Origin: Xiphophorus maculatus
Lineage: Eukaryota > Chordata > Actinopteri > Cyprinodontiformes > Poeciliidae
Assembly (NCBI RefSeq): GCF_002775205.1
Contig: NC_036443.1
Span: 10,407,698-10,471,697, forward strand
Reading direction: 5' to 3'
DNA length: 64,000 nt
In this document: positions 12,851 to 23,620 of the stretch, piece after piece
How the letters are laid out: each line of letters starts with the position of its first letter
Numbering within the stretch: position 1 is the first letter of the stretch
Program-made: the position numbers and the translations under genes
The notes under the pieces: model-generated
Told to the model about the DNA's origin: nothing
Database searches by the model: none
The model's input: the letters and a program-made list of their open reading frames with translations, nothing else

Positions 12851-13916
12851 TGGACTTGTATAACAGTTTTTTCGTTACATATTTCTGATTATTTTAAGAT
12901 GATTTGGAGCTGTTTGTCTTATCGACATGAGGACATTTGTTCAATTGGAGCCATATTAAACCGAATTTATGAGTTTTCATCCACACTCAAAACTCCGTCA
13001 CATCTGACCTTAGTTGCCTTTTTTTTTTTAAATGAAATTAATAAAAAATGTATTGTAATAGCTCTAACGGGAGTTTTACGGCTAGATATGTTTTTCCTTA
13101 AATGTTCACAAACATGTTGTAATAAACTTAAGTAAGAATTTTAGATTTTGTTGCAGATACGCAGTGAGTTAATATCTGGATAAAAAAAGAAAGAAGAAGA
13201 AGAAGAAGAAGTTTTGTTTCTTTTTTTCCAATGATATTGAGCAAACATTTTATAGATCTTAGGACATTTATATGTCTAACACAGAGACCTCTTTTGTGTC
13301 CTTGAACTCACCCTTCAGAAACGATGCTTCTCAGACAGCGACTCGGTCATCCATGCTGCAGTGAGAATAACTATGGTCAGACTTGCTCACACCCAGACAG
13401 ACCCACTAAGAGCGGGCAGACAGAAACAGGGCAAGTGGTATTTCTAAACCAACATCAACAGTTAAAATTAGAAACAACACCAAGACAATTTGTCAACATC
13501 AGAAAGCATGTTTAAAAAAAACAACAAAAAAAACGTGTAAAATTGTAAATATAGGAAAACGTGGAAATATAGTAAATATTCACTGAAAACCCCCGAGAAA
13601 AGCGTCTCTGTTTAATAAGTAAGGAAATGAAATGGTCGTTGAATCAGAATCAGAGATTGAATTGTTGTGCTAACATGTGCATGTAAAATTCAGTGGGCAG
13701 GCTGCAGCTTATATGTGTGGTTCAACATGTTATGATCGATGTTAGCACATAAAAACCCAATATCGGTATTCAAAAAACAAGACATTCATCAAAACTTAAA
13801 TGACCTTATGCAACAGTAGTGAGTATGCCTTAAGTACGGAGAATTATAACAACTCAAATCACCAGCAATATGATGACACAAAGTTTGCACGCGATTAAAC
13901 AGAATATTGCATTAAA

Positions 13917-13918
<2 letters not shown>

Positions 13919-13948
<30 letters not shown>
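13919..13948. repeat. (AT)n microsatellite
   Basis: About 14 TA dinucleotides in a row. Confidence 0.95.
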
Positions 13949-13951
<3 letters not shown>

Positions 13952-15755
13952 ATATACCAGACGTGGCGCCGGCGCTGCTCAGCTGTCCGTGTCCTGCAGG
14001 TCTCAGTTGCATTCAGCGCCCTTTGCACACCACGAGAGTTCTGGGTCTCAGTGACAGGGACGCTGCTCTTTGTGGGCGGAGACTCCGTTTCAAACCACGC
14101 CCACTGCTGGGTTGAGCCTTTACGCAGAAACACACGACATGATCAGGTTTATTATTTTTCTTAGAAAATTAAAATAAATAAATGATGCCATTTTTTTTCT
14201 TTTGCTGATTGTTTCAAATCTGGCGGGTGGCTGTGCGTCAGCTATGATAGCGATCATAACAAAAATTGTAGAAGTCTAATATTGCATAATTGAATTTTGC
14301 ACATTGAAAAGCAACATCATTAACATTGTTGCTTTCATTTTATGCTTTCATTTATTTTAATGTTGCTCATCTAAAGGTTTACGATTTCAAAAACACCTGT
14401 ATATTTTTTACGTCGCTTTTTTTTTTCTTTTAATGCATGATCCCGTTGATTTTCCCTCGGACAGCTCTTAATAGCCTCTGTGTCTCTGTGACTTAAAAAA
14501 TAATGTAGCGGAGAGGAAAAAGCCATCTGCTGCCTTTGTTCACCCTGACTTGTGGTGTCCTCGTGTCTCCCTCATATTTTCCCTTAATGTTGAAAACTCC
14601 TCCTAAGAAACCGCTCTTCACCGCACCGGACTGCTCTTACCCCTAATATGAGACATAATTTAACAAAACAAAACAAACAAAAAACACAAAGAAGCACTGT
14701 CAGGAATTTCACAGTCAAAACCACAGTCAGGTCTTGCGCAACAGCATCAGCGGAGTGACCGACGGCGTCTGGAGCGCGCTCTGAGGCGCAAGGATGTCGG
14801 GGACGGAAACAGCAGCTATTGGTAGAGGCCCATGCGACGCTGTGAGTTTACCTTCGGAGACTTTGAGGAGAAAAACAAAAAGACATAACAAATGTGCGTG
14901 ACCAGATGTGAGCTTGGAGCTTGGCTTTTGGCTTGGCGAGGCTTCATTGGCCATACAAATCCTGTCTGAGCCATCGAATACTGCGCAAAAAAAAGTTCTC
15001 CGCCTCTACATATGGAAACGACGCTCAAGGAAGACGCTTTGCGCTGCAGACGGCTTCATCTTTTGAAATTGGAACAATGACAAAGGGTCCAAAGAGTGAC
15101 AAAGCGTCTGGAAATTAGTTTAGATGTTCCAAATAAATTCCATCCTGTATTTTTTCCACTTTGTGTGTAAATTGGATAAGGAAATCTTCTCTTATACAAT
15201 GAATGCTTGTATGACAGAATTTGGTCAGAAAAATATAATCTTCCACCGGCGAAACGTTTTTAAATATACGTACTTTAATTGTACGCAATTCATTGGTCTT
15301 CATTTCTATGAGATGGAATAACTCCAAATTACTGGACGCACTACCATTAGATTTATTTTTCGACGTTTTACTAAAATGGCAACTACATCCATCTATTCTA
15401 AAATCCCAATTTATAAAGCACATTTAAAACAGTAAATTTGCCTAAATACTGTACATAAAAAATTAAAAATAAATAAATTAAAAAAAATTAAACAAAACAG
15501 ACACTTAAAAGACTCAAAAATAGAACACTGACGATATAAACCCATGTCAACTCACAGCTGATCAAAAGCAACTGAAAACAGATGTTTGAAAACAGGAAGC
15601 AGGGATGCCGTGTCTCACAAAGGCACTTAGTTCCAAAGTTTGAGCGCCATTTCAGAAGAGTCTCCATCTCCTTGATGTTTTATGAGACAAAGACGGAGCA
15701 AAGATTGAAAACAATCACATGTCACTGTCATATCAGAATATCACAAATATCAGGA

Positions 15756-15776
15756 GGGGGGGGGGGGGGGGGGGGG
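15756..15776. repeat. poly(G) run
   Basis: Twenty-one consecutive G residues, likely to be length-variable and error-prone in sequencing. Confidence 0.95.
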
Positions 15777-15999
15777 CAATTAACAGAAAAACTCTTTATT
15801 TCCGTCCATGTGGTGACAGAAGCATTATGAAATTGAGGTTGGTTCAAGCGTCTGAAGCCCAAGAACAAGTTCCCTTCCAAAAATGCTTGTACCTGATAAC
15901 GCCTTTTACTTTAGCTCACATGACAGTTAAACAACTCCCATGCTCTTTTATCTTTCACTTTTTGTTACTATTGAAGCTACAGGCTAAAAGAAACTAAAG

Positions 16000-16870
16000 A
16001 ACATCCTGAAGAACACCAAGGACACAGAGGACATTCCAGGGATATAATGTGAAAGACGTTTGAAACAGGATTAGTTTATAAAGCAGTGTCTCAAGGTCTG
16101 AAGATCTCACAAAGTGCAGTTCAGTTCATTGCCTGAAATGCAAAAAAATGTTGCAAAGGAAAGATACACATGTCCCTGTATCTTCTGCCACCACAAGAAC
16201 TGACAACCAATAGACCAATGGATCTCGATTGATTTCTGTGGAGGAGCTGCAGGAAGCCACAAATCTAGGCTTTATGAAGGAAATTATTGTTGAAAACAAT
16301 AAAAGAAGTCTCATTTGTCAGGCATTCTGGTCAGTCAACACCAAAATTGTACAGTTTGCCCTATGAGCATAACACTTTGTTTGGGGGGAAAACACAATAA
16401 CCTTAGCATTTAATTCAGGTGTAGTGAATACACATCTGAAAAAAATGTAGAACTGAGGCCTCCAAGAACTGGCCCATATGTTAGTGGAAGATATTGATCT
16501 GGGAGGACGATGCTAAAATTGAGCATTCTTTTCCTCCGAGGTCCAAAATGGCAGTTGTGAAGGAGAGTACATGAAACAACCTTACACTAAAAACAGTATC
16601 TCCAAAATAACCACAGTGGTGGCATTACAATGCTGAGGGGTTCATTTTCTTAGCAAGAACAGGGAAGCTGCGAAAGACTTCAATGGCCTAGTCAAAGCTC
16701 ACACTTAAATGCAATTGAGAATCCATAGCCAGACTTTAAAATTGTGGTTCACGGACATTCTTAATCCAATCCAAACCAATTTGACCTTTCTTGTAGAGAA
16801 AATTAGCAAAAGAAATTCACCCTTTAGATGTGAAAAGCTGAATGAGACACTATTCAAAACGACGGTATTT
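16000..16870 (+). mobile_element. Tc1-like transposon fossil
   Basis: A heavily decayed Tc1/mariner-type element. From 16000 the sequence follows the usual order of a fish Tc1 internal region: AAGAACACCAAGG, then TGGAGGAGCTGCAGGAAGCCACA at about 16239-16261, a LICQAFWSVNTKIVQFAL-like remnant at 16311-16365, GTGGTGGCATTACAATGCTGAGG at about 16616-16638 (the usual GGTGGCATCATGATGCTGTGG), and ATGGCCTAGTCAAAGCTCACAC at about 16683-16704 (before the catalytic Glu region). All frames are broken. Confidence 0.7.
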
Positions 16871-18974
16871 TGATTGATTGTTGGTTATTTGGTATGTATG
16901 TATGTTGAGTCTCATACAAAAATAATTTGCCAGCGACATCAGAGCTGAGCCTCCCTTTTCATTTCTTGAAAATGTTTCGCTCTTTATATAATAGGTTGGT
17001 CCACTTATGAGCAATTAATATTGACTTTGATTTATTAAGAATCTTTTGAATGCCGTCTGCTTGATGCAACTGAGAAAATAAAAAGAGGTTTTTGCCTTGA
17101 AAATACTGTCAAACGTCAGCACCATGGAAAATGGTCACCAAAACAAAAGAAACAAAAACATTGAAGAAAATACTCTGCACGTTGAAGTTCCTCTTATCAA
17201 ATTTTAGTCCAGTCCCGTTTACCGTTTCCGAATGCAGATGTACTCCACTCTCCTCAGAGTTTCTTCTTATGCAAATTAAGAAACGCGTGTCATTTTCCTT
17301 CAACTTTACTTAAATTATGTATTTTCTGATGGTAGCACACAAAAAACCCCATACACTGTAATTTGTGGCTGCCACATGACAAAATGTGAAAATAGGTAAG
17401 TTGTATGTTTGACAGAGCACAAACTCATAATCTGACTATAATTTAAAATGTTTTCAACAATTGTTCGCATTAAGATAAATTCATATTGGCAAAAATCACC
17501 TCCTAACTGTTTTTCCTTGAGTATCTTTGGAGGCAAAAGTAAAGCTTTCCTGTTCATTCTATCGACATTACCGAACTTCACATTCATTTGTAACCTTTTG
17601 CAGACTCCATTATGTGACTCACACTCTCCTTTATGTATATTATATTATTTCCTTTATCTTATCTTACGCCGTCATCATAACTGTGGAGGTCCTTCTTATT
17701 CTTTTTCAGCAAGTATACATTGAAAGTTAATTTCCTACTTTCACCCCTCATCCAACTTTTCAGTCCCGAGCTAAATTCAGACGCAAATGTTTCCCAGACG
17801 CTTCAGCGCCATGTGGAGGGTGGTGGCGGCGTAGATGTTGGCGTGGGAAGCCTGATGTTTTTCAGGTTAAAAAACTAAAAGTCTGGAACCTTCTGCGTGG
17901 CTCTGCTGGGAGGCCGTCCGCGTCATCCCGGAGACCATAGACTCTTGTGGTCGTCACGCCTCAGTGGCGCTGCGGCTCGTGTCCGTCTCATGCCGAACTC
18001 ACACAATCTAAACGTACCAAACTGAAGGGCAGGACTTTGAATGTTCTGTTGCCGAGAACTGCTGTTTCTTTGAACATTGTTTGATCCACGGTCCAACCCT
18101 GAAAACGAAGTAGGCCTAATAATTGATGTAATAATTAATGTTTCATTTGTGATAATACAGTCTGACCAACAGCGTTTTTGAGCTCCTCATTTTCCTGATT
18201 GAAAGCTAAAAGTAAAATGCACATTGGATTAAATTAATTCTAAAAGAAATTCAAGATATCGCTCTCCATATTTCCAGATTAACTGATTCCACATGTTTTC
18301 TGTCCGTACTTCAACAAAGGATCACTTCGCTCCAGGCTTGCGCAGATGGATACCGACGCTGAAACCAAGACAAAAAAGGTTCCAACCGATGCCCCTCTTC
18401 CACGGTTTTTTTTTTTGGGTCTTATCTGAAAGGTCCAGTTCCCAAGCAGACAGGAGAAGATGGCAGTTATTTGGGGGCCCCATGGGGCAGGGCGCGTGCA
18501 AAACCCCCTATCTGTAAGGGCGTGACAAAGACCAGCATCATCTTTACCTCTATAATGACATTTTTGAGCATAACAACGATTTGATGTCGAATCGCTTATG
18601 AACACATATTTAAGCACTGTTTCACTGTTAAAGACTGTTGGCTTAATTTAGTAGGCGAATGTTGCGCGTAAAAATGTAATTTGCTCCATTTGAAGATTAG
18701 ATTACGCATAAAATTATGAAGATTTTTTTTTTATTTTATTTTGTGAAATTGTAGCCGCAGACACTAGATCACGGGTTCTTGTAAATATATGACCTTAGCA
18801 GTAAAATAATCGAGGCACAATAGCGCATTTGTTACTGTGGCGCACGGAGCCGGAGCCTGGATGCTGACGGCGGGAACATGCATCAGGGGAGCGGTGGAGC
18901 GGAGGCAGACATGGGGAAGAGGGAGGGAGAGGGTCTGTGGTTTGGGAGGGTGGGGGATGTCATGAGGGGAAGGT
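16871..18974. other. intergenic DNA upstream of the first hes2 gene
   Basis: No gene recognised. GC-richer islands at 17770-18000 and 18300-18530 are candidate regulatory DNA. The 112-codon minus frame at 18279-18617 shows no domain. Confidence 0.4.
17842..17849 (+). promoter_or_regulatory. candidate RBPJ/Su(H) site
   Basis: CGTGGGAA, a perfect high-affinity Su(H)/RBPJ core, lies in a GC-rich island 2.3 kb upstream of the first hes2 start codon. Evidence is the motif only. Confidence 0.3.
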
Positions 18975-19006
18975 TCCCATCTGTTGCGCCCATCGTGGCG
19001 CGTGCC
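18975..19006. promoter_or_regulatory. E-box plus HES class C block upstream of first hes2
   Basis: TCCCATCTGTTGCGC (18975-18989) followed by CGTGGCGCGTGCC (18994-19006). The first part is identical to 10864-10878. CGTGGCGCGTGC recurs at 26691-26702 upstream of the second hes2 gene, again with CCATCTG just before it. The site is 1.2 kb upstream of the ATG. CAGATGG is a proneural bHLH-type E-box and GGCACGCGCC (reverse strand) is a HES-type site, so activation by bHLH factors and auto- or cross-repression are plausible inferences. Confidence 0.5.
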
Positions 19007-19400
19007 GAACGCGTGAATCCCACCGTCAGCTCCGAGTCTGCGTCACCAAAATCAAAGATTAAGTTAAACTCGTTAAATCTTTTAGGAAAAACAAAAAAGT
19101 TGCGTCGTCTGAAATATTGAGAATTTTATTGAGGATTTGGGCTCTTATTGCGCGTTTATATGTTTTACGGAACATATTTATGAAGATATGCTTTGTAAGT
19201 CTCCCAAATTTAAATACTCACCTTTAACCACTGCACCAATAACTGTGTTATCTACATATTTTATATATATATATAAATATGTAGATTTTATATTTTATTT
19301 ATCGTCTCCTTTTCAACATACACATCCGTGAAAGTGCAAATCTCTGTTCGTTTTAACTCCATCCCGTTGATAATTGATCAGGCTCTTCTGGGGGCCCATA

Positions 19401-19437
19401 AGCAGATGTTAATCCATACATGGCGTGGCTTGGGTAT
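19401..19437 (+). promoter_or_regulatory. paralogous upstream block A2 of first hes2
   Basis: AGCAGATGTTA at 19401-19411, ten bases of spacer, then GCGTGGCTTGGGT at 19423-19435. The same two words in the same order, with almost the same spacing, occur at 27130-27163 upstream of the second hes2 gene. The block is 0.8 kb upstream of the ATG and includes a CAGATG E-box. Conservation between duplicates suggests function. Confidence 0.55.
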
Positions 19438-19742
19438 CTGGTTCCCTGTTTGTTGTTGTTGTTGTTGAATAGATTAATCTCGTCACTTTAGATTCACATT
19501 TGGCTTTGCGTGTTTTGTTGTGGCGGGACGTAAACTGACTCTAAGCACATAGTATGTCAAGTATCTCACATTCACGCTTTTATCGTTTTAATCTAACTTT
19601 TTAATGATAAGCATCCAATAAGGTAGCTTTCTGCTTTCAAAAGGATACAGTTTAACTGGTTCATTCATAAACTACGAGGTAAAATGAAATATCAGCCTAT
19701 ATAGATAATTGTTACTTAAGTCCCAATTTTATTAACAAAAGG

Positions 19743-19750
19743 CGTGGGAA
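19743..19750 (+). promoter_or_regulatory. candidate RBPJ/Su(H) site near first hes2
   Basis: CGTGGGAA, a perfect RBPJ core, 444 bp upstream of the start codon of the first hes2 gene. Many HES genes are direct Notch targets through such sites. I do not see an equivalent near the second gene. Confidence 0.4.
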
Positions 19751-20085
19751 AGAAAGCACATTTTCTAAACAAACTAGTAAACTGAGTTTTTAGACCTTGA
19801 AAGCCAGAAGCATTTCGGTTACAGGGCTCATGTGCAATTTGATCTCGGTGGGACGATAAAGCTTTGAATTCAAACAAATACACACACACACACAAAACAA
19901 GAGAGGGAAACATGCGTAACGAAACTCTGCATACCAGTGTACAAACGCGGGTCCCCAACGGGGACCAGATGGTCAGACAGCAACTCTGCTCATTTCCCCC
20001 AAAGGCATGGACTCCCCCCAACCTCCGGCCTCCTCCAAAAACACTCCCACCCCTCAAGCACAATAGCTTGCGTTCCCTCCCCTCT

Positions 20086-20108
20086 GACGCCCCGGAGCCA
20101 CATAAATA
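20086..20108 (+). promoter_or_regulatory. core promoter of first hes2 (TATA-like)
   Basis: TAAATA at 20103-20108 lies 91 bp before the ATG and is preceded, 11 bp away, by GACGCC at 20086-20091. The second hes2 gene has GACGCC, an 11-bp spacer and TAAATA at 27920-27942, 87 bp before its ATG. The shared layout supports a TATA-like core promoter in each. Confidence 0.6.
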
Positions 20109-20193
20109 GGAGGCTCTCCAGCACTCTGTCACACTCGAGCTCAGCTCCTCCAGGAGAAAGTACAAACAAGCACAACTGCTACAAGCGAACGAA

Positions 20194-21008
20194 ATGAGTC
20201 CGAGCATCTCGGCCGAGGCTGGCCAGCCTCTTCCTGCGCGCTCCACTGTGGCCCAGAGAAAACAGGCCCACGAACTCAGAAAGGTAAGAAAACGAGAGAT
20301 TCCGAACAAGCAGTGAGCACTCGGAAAATGAGATGAACGAAAGAGCTGTGAAATTTACAATCATTGTTATTCCTACCAGACTTTGAAGCCCTTGCTGGAG
20401 AAAAGAAGACGCGCTCGCATCAATGACAGCCTCAGTCACTTGAAGAGCCTGATTTTGCCTCTTGTTGGCAAAGACAACGCGCGTTACTCCAAGCTTGAGA
20501 AGGCTGATATTCTGGAGATGACCGTGCGCTTCCTCAGAGATCTTCCTTCCTCTCCGGTCAAAGGTGAGCGCCATAACCCACTAAGAGGCTCTATTCCACT
20601 GACCTAATTTTTTCTCTCGAATATTCTTCTTGGTGAAAGCGGCCCACTAATCAAATCTCCAATCTTCTCCCTCCAGACTCTGCAGACAGTTACAGAGAGG
20701 GTTACAGAGCCTGTCTCCAGCGGGTCTCCGCTCTGCTGCCCAAATCCAGCCTTGACCAGGACGCGTGCCGGCGCGTGAACGACTTCATCCAGGAGACCAT
20801 GTCCAGCACAGTCACACCGACCTGCCTGAACTGCTGCGCCCAGAGCTCCAGGACTCTCCCTCAGATCCAACACAGACTCTTGAGCCTCAAGTCCAGCTTC
20901 AGCTCCAGACTTGAGAGCCAGTCCCGGAGCGACCTGGGAGCCGAGGCCCCCCTCCGAGCGCAGGCCCTCCAGCAGCCGGTCAGCGCTGTCATGTGGAGGC
21001 CTTGGTAG
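20194..21008 (+). CDS. hes2: hes2-type bHLH-Orange repressor, first tandem copy
   Basis: Nuclear transcriptional repressor of the HES/E(spl) family, 201 residues. Exons: 20194-20283, 20380-20563, 20677-21008; all introns are GT-AG. Residues 31-88 form the bHLH with the family basic region [13 protein letters not shown] including its proline, then helix 1 ([13 protein letters not shown]) and helix 2 ([20 protein letters not shown]). The Orange domain is at about 94-133 ([14 protein letters not shown]...). A cysteine cluster PTCLNCCA follows, and the protein ends in WRPW, the Groucho/TLE-binding tetrapeptide. The start is chosen because the 30-residue first exon aligns without gaps to that of the copy at 28024. 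The intron that splits the bHLH of the second copy after GRD is cleanly absent here. Neighbours espn and acot7 match the HES2 locus of tetrapods; fish hes2.1 or hes2.2 is the likely orthologue, but I cannot tell which. Confidence 0.95.
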
Positions 21009-21442
21009 AATCTATTGGACATTTATCCCATCTTTGTCAAATTATTTTTGCCTGTTCTTATGTTTATTGTACGCATTTCGTCGTTCTAGCACTGAATAAT
21101 CGACGAAACTGCTGTGCATATGTAATGCGCTAATTTTGCTTTTGACTCTTGTCGGCGTTGACTGCCTGAAGGTCATGAAGCACAGATCGCAAACAAACTG
21201 AAGTCTATGAACGTTTTAGAAAGCAATCCTCTTTGGGGTTCCAAAAAAGACGGGTGGTAGACAACACATTTGTAAAACCCCAGGGGTTATTTATTTTGGA
21301 GGGTTGCACTGTGGACTTGAAGCTATTTTGGTCTGTGCAACGGAACAGTCTGTAAACACTATGTGTTCAATATAAGTATTAATTTCCCATTTGTCAGCTC
21401 AGCTTGCCTGACATTTGTGATATTGTTTTCTGTAAGATGTGG

Positions 21443-21448
21443 AATAAA
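21443..21448 (+). terminator. polyadenylation signal of first hes2
   Basis: AATAAA 435 bp after the stop codon, followed by GT/T-rich sequence including a long T run, as expected for a 3' end. Confidence 0.65.
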
Positions 21449-21472
21449 TGTACGCTAAACACAAATGACTGT

Positions 21473-21477
<5 letters not shown>

Positions 21478-21503
<26 letters not shown>

Positions 21504-21504
21504 T
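21478..21504. repeat. poly(T) run
   Basis: Twenty-seven consecutive T residues just after the presumed cleavage site of the first hes2 gene. Confidence 0.95.
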
Positions 21505-22135
21505 GCATTAGATCAGATGTGTGATTAACCTTAATGAGAAGATTTAAGAGGGGGGAGCGGGGAGGAAGAAAAAAGGCGCGCAATCGCAGAAAACCAGAGA
21601 TCAGAAAGAGCAAGCGGGTGCTGATGAGCAGCTGGCCTATTGTTGCTGATGGAATAGGCGCCTCTCTGGTTTCCGCCAAAACTGTGGGAAGATGCGTGTG
21701 GAGGGAGCCACTCTGAGAACAGGAGCGATTCCAACTTAGGAAACACAAGCAGCCATTGTACGTCTCAATCCTCTTTGTTTTAGAAGCCCTTCATTAAAAT
21801 TAATACATTTATATTTGGCTTTAAAGCCACAAGTAAGAGGAAATCTAATGGCTTTAATTTAACATGAGTTAAGTTCAGAAAGCAACTCAGCCAATATTAT
21901 ATTGTATATGAACCATTTATTTCCATATATGGTCTAAATTATTGCGTTAGTGCACGTGCACTGCAAAAATGATTTTCTACCAGTAATGTATATTGTGTGT
22001 CTTTAATTTCACTAAAGATGGGAACACTGTAAATTCATTACCGCATTTTTTTTAATTATAAAAAACAAACAAAAACGTGATGAGAACTTTAATATTGAGA
22101 TTTTCTAAAAGATAATCATGGTTATTTAAAAAAAA

Positions 22136-23620
22136 AAAACTTTTCACATTTTGTCACATTACAACAAGCTGAAATACATTTTATTGCTATTGGTATTTTA
22201 TTGGGTTGGTAATAGGAGATTAATGTGGACATTTTTTCCCCTCACAAATAAAAAAATGTAAATGTTGCAGTAGTAAACTTCAAACTTTCAAACCCGAACT
22301 AAGCAGGCTAATTCCCATCTTGGGAAAATGGTTTAAAACTTGTTCATCCCAAACACAGAGCCAGGATGGTTAAAAGTAACCTTGGTAAAACATTGTTTGT
22401 CCTTTCTCTGACACAACCCATCAAAAAATCCTCTGCACTCTGCTGCTACCACCTGCATTTGTATTTAGTCTCCTTCACAAATAATGTCCCAAACTTTGAA
22501 CGTCTCACTGTTCAATCCATCGGCAGATGAAGAGTATGACCCAACCGAAGAGGAACATTAGCTAATCAGTCAAAAGATCTAAAGTAGCTCTGGAGGAGCT
22601 GCACAAATTCACAGTTTAAATTTACATCGGAAAATCTGTCTACAAGGCAGCTTAGTTGTGCTCCACATCCTGTTCTTTGGCAAATAGGCATTGTTGAAAG
22701 AAATCCATATGCAATGTTTATGATTAAATGTTGCAACAAGCCACATTGACCACACAGCTGAATGCTGATGTTCTGGTACCATAATAGACCTCTTGGTATG
22801 CATGCAAACCCATCCATCCATTTTTTGTCCCTTAGAGGGGCCAGGAGGGCTGCTGGTGCCTATCTCCAGCTAACATTCCTGGCGAGAGGCGGGGTTCACC
22901 CTGGACAGGTCGCCAGTCAGTTGCAGGGCAACACAGAAACAGACAGGACAAACAATCATGCACACCTAGGGAGAATTTAGAGAGACCAATTAGCCCATGT
23001 TTTTGGACTGTGGGAGGAAGCCGGAGTGCCCGGAGAGAATCCACGCATGCACAGGGAGAACATGCAAACTCCATGCAGAAAGACCCCGGGCCGGGAATTG
23101 AACCCAGGACCTTCTTGCTGCAAGGCACCAGTGCTACTAACTGCGCCATTGTGCATGCAAACCTTGTGGTATAAGTCTACATGTCACTCTGAAAACACTG
23201 TCGCCTCTGTAAGAAATGATAAGGGAAGTGTCACGCTGTGGTTACTCTTTACTTCAGCAGGGACAGGGAAGCTGTTCAGTTTCTGGTAAGGTGGATGGCA
23301 ATAAATCTGCAAGCCTGCAGAAAACCTGTTAGAGGCTGCAAAAGACTTGAGTCTGGGCTGGAGGTTCAGCCTCCAGCAAGACAACAACCCTAAGCATTCA
23401 ACAAAATCTACAATGGTTATATGACCCAATGTTAACACCTGAGGTGGCCTTATCTGGACAATATGTCACTCAGCCAAGGTTTGTGTCCTTTTTTACAGCC
23501 TATGCTTCCACGGTCCTGTAACAAAATAAGAAATGGTCTGAGAAAGATTTTGGTAATTAAGCCTCCTTTTTTGAAGATCCACTGCGCAATCCTTTTATTT
23601 CCAAGCTTTTAACTAGAGTT
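22136..23620 (+). mobile_element. Tc1-like transposon fossil split by a LINE insertion
   Basis: Left part begins with TTTTCACATTTTGTCACATTACA at about 22141-22163, a common Tc1/mariner terminal sequence in fish, and continues to 22798. After an inserted L2-type fragment (22811-23151) it resumes at 23164 with TTCAGCAGGGACAGGGAAGCTG at about 23254-23275 and CTCCAGCAAGACAACAACCCTAAGC at about 23371-23395, the relic of the second catalytic Asp region (QQDNNPK-like). Frames are broken throughout. Situated between the two hes2 genes. Confidence 0.75.
22811..23151 (-). mobile_element. L2/CR1-type LINE 3' end with 12-bp target duplication
   Basis: A 5'-truncated non-LTR retrotransposon copy, minus orientation: its 3' tail (ATGGATGG on the minus strand) is at the left. 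The body carries the familiar fish L2-type 3' end, for example GTGGGAGGAAGCCGGAG at about 23010-23026 and TTGAACCCAGGACCTTCTTGC at about 23098-23118. It is flanked by the exact 12-bp duplication TGCATGCAAACC at 22799-22810 and 23152-23163. It is inserted in the older Tc1 fossil. Confidence 0.85.

Larger units (their letters stand above)
10991..16000. other. intergenic DNA between espn and hes2, mostly unassigned
   Basis: No exon or known repeat family is recognised here. There are several GC-richer islands (about 11690-12080, 12290-12440, 13960-14120, 14720-14850) in AT-rich DNA, plus simple repeats and the perfect hairpin at 12681-12712. The islands are candidates for cis-regulatory DNA of espn or hes2. 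The frame at 14727-14954 minus has no recognisable domain. Confidence 0.4.

Noticed and set aside
18279..18617. 112-codon minus-strand ORF as a possible gene between espn and hes2
   Set aside because: No domain, no splice-site or start context support.
19716..20309. 197-codon minus-strand ORF across the first hes2 promoter and exon 1
   Set aside because: It runs antisense to hes2 exon 1 and its promoter, has no domain, and its length follows from GC-rich DNA lacking stops on that strand.
20179..20574. 131-codon minus-strand ORF over hes2 exons 1-2
   Set aside because: Antisense shadow of the bHLH coding sequence.
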